Shown here one piece after another: positions 15,763 to 25,340 of a stretch of DNA of 64,000 nucleotides. The position numbers and the translations under genes were made by a program. The notes beneath the pieces are model-generated. The model saw only the letters and a list, made by a program, of their open reading frames with translations. It was not told the origin of the DNA and searched no databases. The stretch comes from Rapidithrix thailandica. GTDB taxonomy: Bacteria; Bacteroidota; Bacteroidia; Cytophagales; Flammeovirgaceae. Within the stretch, counting starts at the first letter, position 1. Each line of letters starts with the position of its first letter. The DNA lies in contig NZ_JBDKWZ010000007.1 of the NCBI RefSeq assembly GCF_039710355.1, forward strand, positions 310,001 through 374,000, written 5' to 3'.

Positions 15763-16788
15763 ATGAGCTTACTGGAAGTACAACAAGTTACAAAAAAATA
15801 TCCTAATCAAGACAGCAAAGCTGTAAACGCAGTGTCTTTTACTTTGCAAAAAGGCGAATTTGTCTCTTTGGTGGGTGAAAGCGGATGTGGCAAGACCAGC
15901 TTGCTGAAACTTATTGATGGCAAAGAAGATGCGGACGAAGGGCAAGTGCTTTTCCAAGGCAAAAAAGTGACCGGTCCTTCTCAAAACCTGCTTCCGGGAC
16001 ATCCCGGCATTGAAATGGTTTTTCAGGATTTTGACCTGTTTCCCAACCAAACGGTTTTCCAAAATATCTCTTACTTTCTCAGACGTTATCAAAAGTGGTA
16101 TCAGGAAGAGCGCATTCAGGAACTCTTGGACATGTGCGGACTTCTGGGCGCGGAGAAGAAATACCCCCGGGAGCTTTCGGGAGGAGAGCAACAACGCATT
16201 GCCTTGGCCCGGGCAATGGCCAACTCTCCGCAGTTACTTCTAATGGACGAACCCTTCAGCAATCTGGACGCCTTGTTGAAAAACCGGTTAAAACACCAGA
16301 TCGCTGACCTGGTACACCAAACGGGTACGGCAGCTGTGTTTGTAACCCATGATGTGATGGATGCTCTGTCGCTTTCTGATAAAATTATTATTATGAAAAA
16401 GGGGGAGTTGGTACAAGTAGCCACCCCACAAACCCTTTATCAATATCCGGCCACTCCATACGTAGCCCGCTTTTTTCCCAATAGCAATGTATTTTCCATC
16501 AACGCATTGTCAGCATTATTACCTCAAGCAGTCGATGTACTTCCGCAAAACGGCCAGGAGGCATTTTTACGGGCAGAGGAAATCGAAATCTGCCCGGAGG
16601 GAGATGCTTTGCTGACGGGTATTGTGAAGCGCTTGGAATACTTGGGCGCATATACTCAGGTGCAAATACAACTGAGTAAAGACTTTTCATTGCGGGTTAA
16701 CAGTACAAATATCAACCTTAGCCTTGGGGAACAAGTGCCTATCCGCTTTGATTTGAAGAGCCTACATTATTTTACAAAAAAGAAGTGA
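15763..16788 (+). CDS. ABC transporter ATP-binding protein (PotA/FbpC-like)
   Basis: The 341-residue protein has a complete nucleotide-binding domain: Walker A GESGCGKTS (residues 38-46), Q-loop MVFQDFDLFPNQ, signature LSGGEQQR near 139, Walker B LLLMDEP near 160 and the switch histidine in VFVTHD. The C-terminal 100 residues form a TOBE-like domain as in the CUT1/POPT (polyamine, iron, molybdate) subfamily. The gene is an orphan here: neither neighbour is a permease or binding protein. It could serve a transporter encoded elsewhere. Confidence 0.9.
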   Translation: MSLLEVQQVTKKYPNQDSKAVNAVSFTLQKGEFVSLVGESGCGKTSLLKLIDGKEDADEGQVLFQGKKVTGPSQNLLPGHPGIEMVFQDFDLFPNQTVFQNISYFLRRYQKWYQEERIQELLDMCGLLGAEKKYPRELSGGEQQRIALARAMANSPQLLLMDEPFSNLDALLKNRLKHQIADLVHQTGTAAVFVTHDVMDALSLSDKIIIMKKGELVQVATPQTLYQYPATPYVARFFPNSNVFSINALSALLPQAVDVLPQNGQEAFLRAEEIEICPEGDALLTGIVKRLEYLGAYTQVQIQLSKDFSLRVNSTNINLSLGEQVPIRFDLKSLHYFTKKK

Positions 16789-16827
16789 ATAATTACAAAA
16801 CCGGGCTTCACCAACGGATAAGAGTTA

Positions 16828-17466
16828 TCATCTGGCCAAGTAAAATTTAAACCCCATCAAATGGCCCCAATCTCCTTTGATCACCAGAGAAGGCAAGGGT
16901 AATTTCAACCAACCTTTGCCTACTTTAATCCCTTCAAATTTCACTTTTACCCCTTTGTCAGAAGGGAAGAGTTCTATCTTGGAAAAATTTTCTATTTCCA
17001 AATCCAGTGAGCCTTGTACTTCCCGTTTATTCCCGTTCTTTCTAAAAATCGGCAAAAGTACCGTCACAACTTCGTGAGGCTTTTGAAACCGGATCACAAA
17101 CCCCTCCCCGGATTTATAGATACGCGCTAGTTTTCCTATTACAGATCTTTGAATGGCCACATCCTGAGGCTCTTCCGGTTTTGCAAAAGGTGAAACCCCT
17201 GTCAGCAAGAATACAGAATAGGGCACTAAAAAATCCCCTTCCCCAAATAATTGCGAAAGTGCATTTAATCTTGCTTCTACGGTAGCCCCTTGTAAAGCCT
17301 TGCCCATACGGCTTATTTGTACTTCCGAAGCCTTTTTAGAAATATCTATCCTCTCAGATTTGTTCTTTTCCAAGTTTTCTCTCTTACTTTGCTTTTTTTT
17401 ACCACATGAGGAAAAAATGCAAGAAATGAAAACCATTAGTATAATTGCGCGTCTAATTATATTCAT
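16828..17466 (-). CDS. Uncharacterised lipoprotein
   Basis: The 212-residue product carries a lipoprotein signal (IFSSCGKKK, Cys21) followed by a lysine-rich linker. The C-terminal half is beta-rich (GSLDLEIENFSKIELFPSDKGVKVKFEGIKVGKGW). No known domain was recognised. It is transcribed divergently from the lipoprotein operon that starts at 17511 and convergently to the ABC ATPase gene. It may share a control region with the lipoprotein operon, which is only a positional inference. Confidence 0.65.
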   Translation of the reverse strand: MNIIRRAIILMVFISCIFSSCGKKKQSKRENLEKNKSERIDISKKASEVQISRMGKALQGATVEARLNALSQLFGEGDFLVPYSVFLLTGVSPFAKPEEPQDVAIQRSVIGKLARIYKSGEGFVIRFQKPHEVVTVLLPIFRKNGNKREVQGSLDLEIENFSKIELFPSDKGVKVKFEGIKVGKGWLKLPLPSLVIKGDWGHLMGFKFYLAR

Positions 17467-17510
17467 AGGTTAATTTACTTGTGTATTTGTCCACACTGAA
17501 TTCTTGTATT

Positions 17511-18188
17511 ATGTACAGTTTTATCAGCAAAGCTTGCTTTTTTGTAAGTATACTTTTTTTGTGCTCAAGTTGTTTTCAAATTGTAGAAGAAGTCAATTTA
17601 AATGAAAATGGTAGTGGTGTCTACACCCTCACACTCAACCTGAGCGAAAGCAAAAGCAAAATGAAGGCCCTATTGGCCTTAGACAGTATAGACGGGCATA
17701 AAGTACCCAACGAACGCAGTATCCGTTCGGAAATACAAAAAGCCGCAGGGATTCTCAATCAAATGCAGGGCATTTCCAATGCAAAAACTCAAGTGGATAC
17801 GGAGAATTATATATTTGAAATCACTTGTAATTTCGCAAATGTGAAAGCACTGGACGAAGGGATTTATCAAACCTTAAACTCGTTGATTCAAACACCCCAA
17901 AAAACAGACATTCAGAAAAATCATTTTGTCTTTCAAAATCAACGCTTCGAACGGAATTTCCCCCTGAACCCTAAACCCGAATTTGAAAAATTACCCGGAA
18001 AGTACAAAGATGTATTAAAGGAGGCAATATTTACTGCCATTTACCGGTTTCCTAAATCTATAAAAAGTAAGTCTAACCAAGATGCAAAAGTATCGAAAAC
18101 CGGAAAAGCCAGTATGCTCCGCTATTCTCTGTACCAAATAGCATCCGAACAAAAAACAATTCAAAACACTATCATTCTAAACCAATAA
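17511..18188 (+). CDS. Uncharacterised lipoprotein, first gene of a lipoprotein operon
   Basis: From the ATG at 17511 the product has 225 residues with a lipoprotein signal (FLCSSC, Cys21). A GTG 30 bp upstream is also in frame but would give a longer, atypical signal. After the cysteine the sequence FQIVEEVNLNENGSGVYTLTLNLSESKSKM resembles the start of LppM-like lipoproteins; this is a weak resemblance. It ends 8 bp before the next gene, which places it in an operon with the two DUF4836-like genes. Confidence 0.7.
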   Translation: MYSFISKACFFVSILFLCSSCFQIVEEVNLNENGSGVYTLTLNLSESKSKMKALLALDSIDGHKVPNERSIRSEIQKAAGILNQMQGISNAKTQVDTENYIFEITCNFANVKALDEGIYQTLNSLIQTPQKTDIQKNHFVFQNQRFERNFPLNPKPEFEKLPGKYKDVLKEAIFTAIYRFPKSIKSKSNQDAKVSKTGKASMLRYSLYQIASEQKTIQNTIILNQ

Positions 18189-18196
18189 TTAAAATA

Positions 18197-19972
18197 ATGT
18201 ACAAATTCGAACTGATGCGTAAAGCCAGTATTTTACTGACAGTATTATTATTCTCCTACTCTTTAGGTTACGGTCAAAATTTATCACAAAAGATTCCCGA
18301 AGATGCGTTAATAGTATTTTCGATTAACGCAGAGCAAGTCCGGCAAAAGGCTGATATGGAGTCGCTGATGGAAATGGAGTTTATCCAGCAAATTGAGCAA
18401 GAACTCAGCAAAAGCGATAATCAAGCATTGCTTTCAGCTATCTACTCAGACCCTCAGTCCATCGGACTCAACGCGGAAGATGGATATTACTATTTTATGC
18501 AGGCAAACGACAGCATGCTCTACATGAATTTCTTGTTTGGTATTTCGGACAAAGCCCACTTTGACAATTTTGTTTCGCAAACATTCCTTAATGGTATCAC
18601 ACCGACACAAGAAGAAAAGACAAGCTACTTTTCTACGAAAACGTTGGGAATCAGATGGGATGAGCAATATGCCTTGTTTGTCGGGGGGGTTCCACTAAAA
18701 AAGAAATCTATCTATAGCCAAGTAGACTACGATGATCCGGAGTATGATCAAAAAATTGACGCTTTAAGAGAAGAAAGAGACACTTGGCTGTCCAAACAAT
18801 GGCTTGAGCATTTGAAGGCTTCCGAGACAAAGAAAAGCTTAATGAAAGAATCTGCTAATTTCAATAACTTTATTGATAAAGCTCCTGACTTAGGCTTATG
18901 GGGTAACTGGAAGGTATTCCAATTAAATTTGATTCAAGGGTTAAAAGAGGTAAGAGAGCTGAGAAATATAGATCAAGTAAAACTTTTTGAAAGCCTCAAT
19001 GCCTTGTTGGGGGGCAACTACCTTCATATGTACGGTAATTTTGAAAACGGGAAAATCACCCTTGAGACACAACAATACCTGAGTGAAAAGTTGGCTAAAC
19101 TTTCCGAAGGGATGTACGATAAACGACCCAATCCCGAATACTTAAAGTATATCGATAAAAATAATCTCATTGGCTTTTACTCTATGGCCATCGATATAGA
19201 AAAGCTGGTGAACATGACATGGACCATATACAAGCCTTTCTTAGAAAGCATCCCTGAGTATGGCCCTATGGCTCATTCCAGTATGGAAATCTTAGGACTT
19301 CTCTTGGATGAACAAGCACTATACAACCTGATGAAAGGGGACTTGGTGTTGTCAATAAGTGCTATGATGGAAGTGGAAAGAGAATACACCTCCTATGAGT
19401 ATGATGAGGACTTTAACTACACAGAAATCAAGAAAACCAAAAAGGAAGCTATTCCGGAGTTTACCGCGCTTATGGGTATTGGCAATAAAGAAAACTTTGA
19501 GATCATCTTAAGAGCTTTATTGCGGACCAAAATTCTTCAACCAACGGAAGACGGCTTGTATTATGAAATCAGAGCGAAAGAATTGCCTATAGCTTTCTAT
19601 TTGGCTATTCAGGACGATATCATACTCCTGACAAACAATACCTCTTTGTTAGACAAAAAGGTATTAAAGAAAGGGTTGAAAAAGAAATACCGTCTGGAAA
19701 AAGAAAGAGCTGAACTGATGACGGAAAATGCTCAAAGCCTCTACTTGGATATTCCCAGACTCCTTACAAACCTTGAGAAAATAGAAAAAGCAAATTCGAA
19801 AGAATTAACGGTCATTAATAAACTCAAGGAAGAAGCCGATAATATGAATTTGGTTGGAGTGAAAGTTGAAGGTAATAAGTTGACGTCAAATTTCGAACTT
19901 GTATTGCAAAACGATAAGCAAAACAGCTTAAAAATACTCACCCAATTGATGAATTTCTTATTTCATTTATAG
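18197..19972 (+). CDS. DUF4836-like exported protein, paralogue A
   Basis: The 591-residue product starts with a signal peptide (core SILLTVLLFSYSL, likely cut after GYGQ; ATG at 18218 is an alternative start). The mature N-terminus KIPEDALIVFSINAEQVRQKADMESLMEMEF is like Bacteroidota proteins labelled DUF4836. Near residue 400 it carries SYEYDEDFNYTEIKKTKK, which recurs in the next gene. Both proteins therefore appear to be diverged tandem paralogues. Function is unknown; location would be periplasm or cell surface. Confidence 0.7.
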   Translation: MYKFELMRKASILLTVLLFSYSLGYGQNLSQKIPEDALIVFSINAEQVRQKADMESLMEMEFIQQIEQELSKSDNQALLSAIYSDPQSIGLNAEDGYYYFMQANDSMLYMNFLFGISDKAHFDNFVSQTFLNGITPTQEEKTSYFSTKTLGIRWDEQYALFVGGVPLKKKSIYSQVDYDDPEYDQKIDALREERDTWLSKQWLEHLKASETKKSLMKESANFNNFIDKAPDLGLWGNWKVFQLNLIQGLKEVRELRNIDQVKLFESLNALLGGNYLHMYGNFENGKITLETQQYLSEKLAKLSEGMYDKRPNPEYLKYIDKNNLIGFYSMAIDIEKLVNMTWTIYKPFLESIPEYGPMAHSSMEILGLLLDEQALYNLMKGDLVLSISAMMEVEREYTSYEYDEDFNYTEIKKTKKEAIPEFTALMGIGNKENFEIILRALLRTKILQPTEDGLYYEIRAKELPIAFYLAIQDDIILLTNNTSLLDKKVLKKGLKKKYRLEKERAELMTENAQSLYLDIPRLLTNLEKIEKANSKELTVINKLKEEADNMNLVGVKVEGNKLTSNFELVLQNDKQNSLKILTQLMNFLFHL

Positions 19973-19980
19973 AAAATACG

Positions 19981-20012
19981 ATTCAGCCCGCAATACCCAT
20001 TGTGGGCTGAAT
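19981..20012 (+). terminator. Hairpin between the two DUF4836-like genes
   Basis: ATTCAGCCCGCAAT pairs with ATTGTGGGCTGAAT (13 of 14) over a 4-nt loop, 8 bp past a stop codon. The T tract is poor, so partial termination or mRNA processing is as likely as full termination. Confidence 0.45.
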
Positions 20013-20057
20013 TGCTTTGATGCAACTTTAACTTTCCATTACCAACCATTAATCAAG

Positions 20058-21731
20058 ATGAAGCGATCACCCGTTACATATTTTTCAAGCCTGTGTATAC
20101 TACTTGTTACGTTTTTCTCAAGCTGTAAAGAAGAGCGCCCAATCAACACCTATCTCCCTGAAGATGCATCCGCTGTAATGGCTCTTCGCTCTCAGGATTT
20201 GGCGGCCAAAATGCTGTTTGAAAACACTTCGGATCTTAAACTCCAAAAGCTATTGCCTTTAATTAAAGAAAAGGAAACCCAACAGGCCGCGAAAGATATC
20301 CTTAAAGCTTTGTCCGATCCTATGAATAGTGGATTGAACCTTCTTGCCGACAGTTATATTTACACCCGGGTACAGGCTCAGGAATGGGGAATATTATTAA
20401 AAGTAAGTAATGTTGAAAAACTGTCGAAAAGCCTCACAGAAAAAATTACAGTGCCGCATGATCTTTATTTAAAAGAAAATTACAAACTGCTTGTTTTTGA
20501 AAAAGTACCCCTTGCCATAGCATGGAATGAAGAGGTGCTACTCATCAATGGTACGGAGAAAAAGAATCACGCTTCATTGGAGAACAGCACAAACGAGGTG
20601 TTGACCCTTTCTGTAGAGAAGTCATTGATGCACCTTCCACAATTTGCTCAACTACAACAAAGGGAGGCGGATGCTTTGCTGTTTGCCAAGTCGGCTGACT
20701 TTGATACTCTTACACAAATAGATTCAAAAAAACACGATTTGGCTTACTTGAATCTATTGTTTCACTTTGAAGAGGGCCAACTAAAGTTAGATTTTGAACA
20801 ACACTTCAAGGAAGCAAAACCACTATTGAAAGCCAAAACTGACCTTTCACCAAACCTCGATATATGGAACCGCTTGGATGATACACAATTGGTAAGCTTC
20901 TTTAATTTTCATTACCGGAAAGAAGCTCTTCTGGAGATGGCCCAGATGTATGACTCTACCTATTTTCAGCAGTTGAACAAAGCCACAGGCTTAGAACAGG
21001 AAACTTTTTTTTCAGCTTTAAACGGCAATATGACATTGGCCTGTCTGCAAAGTACGGAAGAAACCAAGGAAGTGGTAAGTTATGAATATGATGATGATTT
21101 CAATAAAATTGAAGTCAAAGAAACACAAAAGATACGTCAACCCAACCTCTTGTTGGAAATAGGTACAGGCACACCTTTAACCAACTTTCTTAACACTTTG
21201 GCAGACATTGGGCTCTTGAAAAAAAGCCAACCTAAAAATTATCAATTACAGGGCTTGAACTTCCCTGTGCTTTTACAACAAAATGAAGCAAGTCTTTTTA
21301 TCAGCAGCAACCCTGCTTTTTTAGAGGACTCGGGGGAACAAACTTCTTCATCTGACCAAATGAAAGAGTTATCAAAATATCCGGTATCGGCCTTTTTAAA
21401 TTTCAAAAAACTAGCTGAGGACCCAATGTTCCGTAGAACGATTGATCAACAAACTTCTAAAAAGTTGAAAAACCTTGAAGATATTTCATTTTATGCGTTT
21501 CAAGAAGAAAACATCATCAAAGGAAAATTTGAATTGAATTTCACAACTAAAGAGGAAAACAGCCTGAAAACGATTCTTCAATCCTTGCCTTCTTCCCAAC
21601 CGGAGGAAATAGTGGATCCGGTGGATGCTGTAGAAGAAATGGAGGCAGTGTCGAAGGTAGCGGATGCCGTGGAGGAAGTAGCCACGGATGCCACGGAAGA
21701 AGTGGAGGAAGTAATAGAAGTGGTAGAATAA
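20058..21731 (+). CDS. DUF4836-like lipoprotein, paralogue B
   Basis: This 557-residue protein has a lipoprotein signal (FFSSCKEE, Cys23). The mature start YLPEDASAVMALRSQDLAAKMLFEN parallels paralogue A, and SYEYDDDFNKIEVKETQK near residue 345 matches A's repeat motif. The C-terminal 45 residues are extremely acidic and valine-rich (EEVATDATEEVEEVIEVVE), probably unstructured or a low-complexity surface tail. It is the last gene of the operon; a hairpin follows. Confidence 0.7.
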   Translation: MKRSPVTYFSSLCILLVTFFSSCKEERPINTYLPEDASAVMALRSQDLAAKMLFENTSDLKLQKLLPLIKEKETQQAAKDILKALSDPMNSGLNLLADSYIYTRVQAQEWGILLKVSNVEKLSKSLTEKITVPHDLYLKENYKLLVFEKVPLAIAWNEEVLLINGTEKKNHASLENSTNEVLTLSVEKSLMHLPQFAQLQQREADALLFAKSADFDTLTQIDSKKHDLAYLNLLFHFEEGQLKLDFEQHFKEAKPLLKAKTDLSPNLDIWNRLDDTQLVSFFNFHYRKEALLEMAQMYDSTYFQQLNKATGLEQETFFSALNGNMTLACLQSTEETKEVVSYEYDDDFNKIEVKETQKIRQPNLLLEIGTGTPLTNFLNTLADIGLLKKSQPKNYQLQGLNFPVLLQQNEASLFISSNPAFLEDSGEQTSSSDQMKELSKYPVSAFLNFKKLAEDPMFRRTIDQQTSKKLKNLEDISFYAFQEENIIKGKFELNFTTKEENSLKTILQSLPSSQPEEIVDPVDAVEEMEAVSKVADAVEEVATDATEEVEEVIEVVE

Positions 21732-21758
21732 GCCCAAAAAGAAAATTCCATATGCATG

Positions 21759-21807
21759 GCTGATAACGCCCCAAGTAAATATGCTCCGGGGGTTATCAGC
21801 TAGTTTT
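21759..21807 (+). terminator. Terminator of the lipoprotein operon
   Basis: GCTGATAAC pairs with GTTATCAGC, with further GCCCC/GGGG pairing inside, followed by TAGTTTTATT. Confidence 0.6.
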
Positions 21808-21826
21808 ATTCAAACTCCTTTTTGTA

Positions 21827-22870
21827 TTATTCCATAACCGAGGTTAACATATTAGGTAGAAAAATGGTAAACTTACTTCCCTGATGCGGGTTGCTATACA
21901 GGCTAATACTACCATCCAATTTTTTGATCGTTTGTTTCACCGTATATAAACCCAAACCGGAACCTTTGGAGCGATCGGTAGCTCTGAAAAACATTTTAAA
22001 CACATCATTTTGGAACTCTTCCGGAATACCAATCCCATTGTCTTCAATCTGAATAACCAACAGATGCCCCTCTTCTTTGGCAATTATTTTAATAAAGGGA
22101 TAATCGATATTGTCTTTACGGTACTTGACTGCATTTTCTATAAGATTTTGTAAGACTAAAACCAGCAATGAACGGTCTGTATAAAAATGACTTTTCAGCT
22201 CTATATCTCTCCGGAATGCAATGTATTGAAAGCCCTCCACCTTTTGAAGTGAATACAATACTTCTTCCAACACTACCGGAAAATCTATTAAAGAAGCCCG
22301 GCTTTGTACTTGCCGGATCTGGGTAAGTTCAATTAGTTCATGAATGATTTTATCCAGGCGCTCCGCCTGATAAGACACCATTTGAAAATAATGAACAAGG
22401 CCGGGTTCTTTTATTTCCGGCTCCATCAGATTGATCAAGCCGATCAAAGTAGAAAGAGGCCCTCGAAGATCGTGGGAAGCCTTGTACATAAAGGTATTCA
22501 ACTCTTCCACGGCTTCTTGCATATGCGTAATATCCGTAGCCACTAACCCCAAGCCTTCTCCTACCTTAAATGCTTTGAGAAACAAGTGCATACTTCCCAA
22601 ACTAGGATGAGGCACAAGATCATCTATCACAAATGGTTTTCCCGTGCGGATCACCTCCTGATACTGTTGATACCTCCCCGACTCCACTACATCCGGTGAC
22701 AATTCAATAATACTTTTCCCCAGGATATCCTCCCTGGCAAAACGGAAAAGTTTCAATCCGGCATTGTTCATGTCCAACAAGTGAAGGTTCCGGTCATAAA
22801 GCGCAAAAATATCACTACCTTCATTAAAGAAACTTCGTTGTAACTCCGCTATCTCAGGTACGACTTTCAT
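21827..22870 (-). CDS. PAS domain sensor histidine kinase
   Basis: The 347-residue protein is soluble. Residues about 15-115 form a PAS domain (IFALYDRNLHLLDMNNAGLKLFRFAREDILGK). The H-box YKASHDLRGPLS holds the phospho-accepting His133. The ATPase domain shows LQNLIENAVKYR, IEDNGIGIP and GSGLGLYTVKQTI. No membrane segment and no adjacent response regulator are present, so its partner lies elsewhere. Transcribed divergently from the CDF transporter gene. Confidence 0.93.
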   Translation of the reverse strand: MKVVPEIAELQRSFFNEGSDIFALYDRNLHLLDMNNAGLKLFRFAREDILGKSIIELSPDVVESGRYQQYQEVIRTGKPFVIDDLVPHPSLGSMHLFLKAFKVGEGLGLVATDITHMQEAVEELNTFMYKASHDLRGPLSTLIGLINLMEPEIKEPGLVHYFQMVSYQAERLDKIIHELIELTQIRQVQSRASLIDFPVVLEEVLYSLQKVEGFQYIAFRRDIELKSHFYTDRSLLVLVLQNLIENAVKYRKDNIDYPFIKIIAKEEGHLLVIQIEDNGIGIPEEFQNDVFKMFFRATDRSKGSGLGLYTVKQTIKKLDGSISLYSNPHQGSKFTIFLPNMLTSVME

Positions 22871-23059
22871 AAAATGCGAGGACTCTAGCAGGAATAAAAA
22901 GGTTAGTCTATAATAAATATAAGAATTAATGGGTAGTCTTTCAAAGAAAGAAAAAGATTAAGTCAACAAGGGATCTACAACAAGAAAAAAACTTTTACAT
23001 ATATCATCGCCGAATCAAATTAACATGAACTGAGTCTCTACAAAACAATCCTAATGCGA

Positions 23060-23067
23060 TACTTTTG
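23060..23067 (+). promoter_or_regulatory. -7 promoter box of the CDF transporter gene
   Basis: TACTTTTG fits TAnnTTTG and lies 42 bp upstream of the ATG at 23110. It argues against a start at the in-frame TTG at 23065, which falls inside the box. Confidence 0.45.
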
Positions 23068-23109
23068 CACTTTATCCAGTTTGAACCTAAGTTTCAATTA
23101 TATACAACC

Positions 23110-24042
23110 ATGACGAAACAACAAATAGAACAAAAGGCCATAAAGGTCTCTATCGGAGGCACTCTTTTTATGGCCTTATTAGGAATCATCTTTGCCTACC
23201 TTACCGACTCCGAAGCGATTTTAATAGATGGTTTGTTTTCATTAGTAAGTTTTACTATGGGTCTATTTACCCTGAGGGTGGCCAAGTTATTGAACCTGCC
23301 TGACGATGAACATTTTCAATTCGGATACGCTTCTTTCGAACCTCTCTTAAACTTATCCAAAGGTTTATTAATTGCTTTTATTTCCTTGTTTGCCTTGTAT
23401 TCTGCTACCTCTGCCATCATTGGCGGGGGAAGGCCCATCGAAACGGGATTAGCGATCTATTATGCCCTAATCGCTGCTACAGGTTGCTTTGGCACAGCCC
23501 TTTATTTGCGGAAAATGTACAAACAATCCGACTCCTCAATGGTGCAAGTAGACTATAACAACTGGATCATTGACGGGTTGATTAGTAGTGGGGTAGCCGT
23601 AGCTTTTATTTTTGTTTATTTATTTCAAAATCAATTGGCAGAGTACCTTGCTTTTGTAGACCCGGTTATTGTGATTTTATTAATCCTCTCTACTTTGCAT
23701 ATTCCCTGGCAAATCATTCGTGAAAACAGCCGGGAACTGCTCTTTGCCGCTCCCGTCAAAAAAGTCAGTCACCAAATTAAGGAGCAGGTAAGGAAGCACC
23801 TGCACTTTATTACAGCCGATCAACTATACCTACGGATGGCAAAAGTAGGCAGAGCTTATTATTTGAACATTCATATTATCACCCAACAGCAGACGGACCT
23901 GGAAAACTCGTCCCGCCAAGATCAAATTCGGGAAGATTTGTATCGATCGCTTCATACTACCTATCCGGACTTAGTGGTAGATCTCATTTTTACCCGGGAA
24001 AAGAAATGGGCACACGAATTCGGACAACATGTGAAAGCATAA
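23110..24042 (+). CDS. Cation diffusion facilitator family transporter
   Basis: From the ATG at 23110 the protein has 310 residues. It shows the CDF pattern of N-terminal membrane helices with SEAILIDGLFSLVSFTMGLFTLRVAKL (aspartate of the metal site in helix 2), the FGYASFEPLLNLSKG motif, further helices with NWIIDGLISSG, and a cytoplasmic C-terminal domain. Such proteins export zinc, iron or other divalent metals by proton exchange. The gene is monocistronic and convergent with the BaiN-like gene. Confidence 0.9.
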   Translation: MTKQQIEQKAIKVSIGGTLFMALLGIIFAYLTDSEAILIDGLFSLVSFTMGLFTLRVAKLLNLPDDEHFQFGYASFEPLLNLSKGLLIAFISLFALYSATSAIIGGGRPIETGLAIYYALIAATGCFGTALYLRKMYKQSDSSMVQVDYNNWIIDGLISSGVAVAFIFVYLFQNQLAEYLAFVDPVIVILLILSTLHIPWQIIRENSRELLFAAPVKKVSHQIKEQVRKHLHFITADQLYLRMAKVGRAYYLNIHIITQQQTDLENSSRQDQIREDLYRSLHTTYPDLVVDLIFTREKKWAHEFGQHVKA

Positions 24043-24064
24043 AACATTTCCATGGGCTATGGCT

Positions 24065-25285
24065 TTATTTTCCGGCATTAAGCCCGGCTATATAACCTGT
24101 AGTCCATGCCGCCTGAAAATTAAACCCTCCGGTGATGCCATCGATATTCAAGACTTCCCCGGCAAAATACAAGCCCGGGCAAGCCTTACTTTCCATAGTT
24201 TTCACATCGATGTCCTTCAAACTTACACCTCCACAAGTGACAAATTCCTCTTTGAAAGTAGTTTTGCCCTTTACGGGGTAAGTATCGTTAATCAAGTGGT
24301 TTATCAGGCGATTAAGTTCTTTTTTGGATAGTTCTCCCCATTTTTTTTCTTGGGGGATAGCACTTTTCTCAAGGAGGTAAGCCCATAGCCTTTTCGGTAA
24401 ATGAAAAGGGTTATGGTTACTGACTTTACGGGCCCGGTATTCTTCTTTGATGGTTTGGCATTCTGCCCGTAAACTTTCTTCATGAACACCGCTCAACCAA
24501 CTCACCCGGGCGGCAAACTGATACTGTTGCTCATACAATTCACGGGCTCCCCAAGCAGAAAGTTTTAGCACGGCCGGGCCACTTAACCCCCAATGGGTGA
24601 TCAATAAAGGACCCGTTTCACTCAAGCGAGTAGTTGAAATACTTACGGTAGCTTCCGGTACGGCAATGCCCAACAGTTGTGTGAGTTTTTTATCGGGAAT
24701 ATTGAATGTAAATAAAGACGGTACCGGAGACTCAATCTGATGTCCCAATGTCTTCAACCATTGTAAGCCTTCTAATTTGGGAGAACCTCCCGTAGCCACT
24801 ATGACCTTGTCATATATGAGCCTTTCTTCCTTCTTTGCAACCTCCACTTGAAACTTGCCATTGTCCAAAGGTATTAACTTGCTCACAGCCATGCCTAACA
24901 CAACCTGTACACCCGCTTTACGGGCCGCTCCACCAAGGCAATCCACAATCGTTTGGGAAGTATCAGTCACCGGAAACATCCTGCCATCCTCTTCGGCTTT
25001 TAACTTCACTCTTCTTTTTTCAAACCAATCAAGGGTATCTTTTGTAAAAAACCGGTGGAAGGCTTTTTTCAAAAACTTCTCTCCCCGGGGGTAATTTTTG
25101 GCCATGGTAGAGATTTGAAAGCAATGATGGGTCACATTGCAGCGTCCTCCTCCTGAAATACGGACTTTGGAAAGTACTTTTCCTGATTTTTCAAAAAGAT
25201 CTACTTGATGTTGAGGATATGCTTCGGCACAGTTAATGGCAGCAAAAAAGCCTGCTGCTCCCCCTCCTATCACTAATATTTTCAA
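24065..25285 (-). CDS. BaiN/HI0933 family NAD(P)/FAD-dependent oxidoreductase
   Basis: The protein begins at LKILVIGGGAAGFFAAINCAE, a dinucleotide-binding Rossmann motif (GGGAAG), and continues with KVRISGGGRCNVTHH, then VIVATGGSPK and LYFAGEVLNIDGITGGFNFQAAW, the hallmark motifs of the HI0933/BaiN flavoprotein family. A frame with ATG extends to 25321, but a promoter -7 box sits inside that extension, so I prefer the TTG at 25285 (about 406 residues). Function of most members is unknown; some are flavin-dependent reductases. Confidence 0.92.
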   Translation of the reverse strand: MKILVIGGGAAGFFAAINCAEAYPQHQVDLFEKSGKVLSKVRISGGGRCNVTHHCFQISTMAKNYPRGEKFLKKAFHRFFTKDTLDWFEKRRVKLKAEEDGRMFPVTDTSQTIVDCLGGAARKAGVQVVLGMAVSKLIPLDNGKFQVEVAKKEERLIYDKVIVATGGSPKLEGLQWLKTLGHQIESPVPSLFTFNIPDKKLTQLLGIAVPEATVSISTTRLSETGPLLITHWGLSGPAVLKLSAWGARELYEQQYQFAARVSWLSGVHEESLRAECQTIKEEYRARKVSNHNPFHLPKRLWAYLLEKSAIPQEKKWGELSKKELNRLINHLINDTYPVKGKTTFKEEFVTCGGVSLKDIDVKTMESKACPGLYFAGEVLNIDGITGGFNFQAAWTTGYIAGLNAGK

Positions 25286-25307
25286 CGTGTCTGACTTTAG
25301 GTTTCTG

Positions 25308-25337
25308 CAAAAGTACAGCATTCACTTGGTTTATCAA
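25308..25337 (-). promoter_or_regulatory. Promoter of the BaiN-like gene
   Basis: On the minus strand a TTG (25337-25335) is separated by 19 bases from TACTTTTG (25315-25308), matching the Bacteroidota -33/-7 consensus and spacing. Transcription would begin near 25301, giving a leader of about 15 nt. Confidence 0.55.
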
Positions 25338-25340
25338 GGA

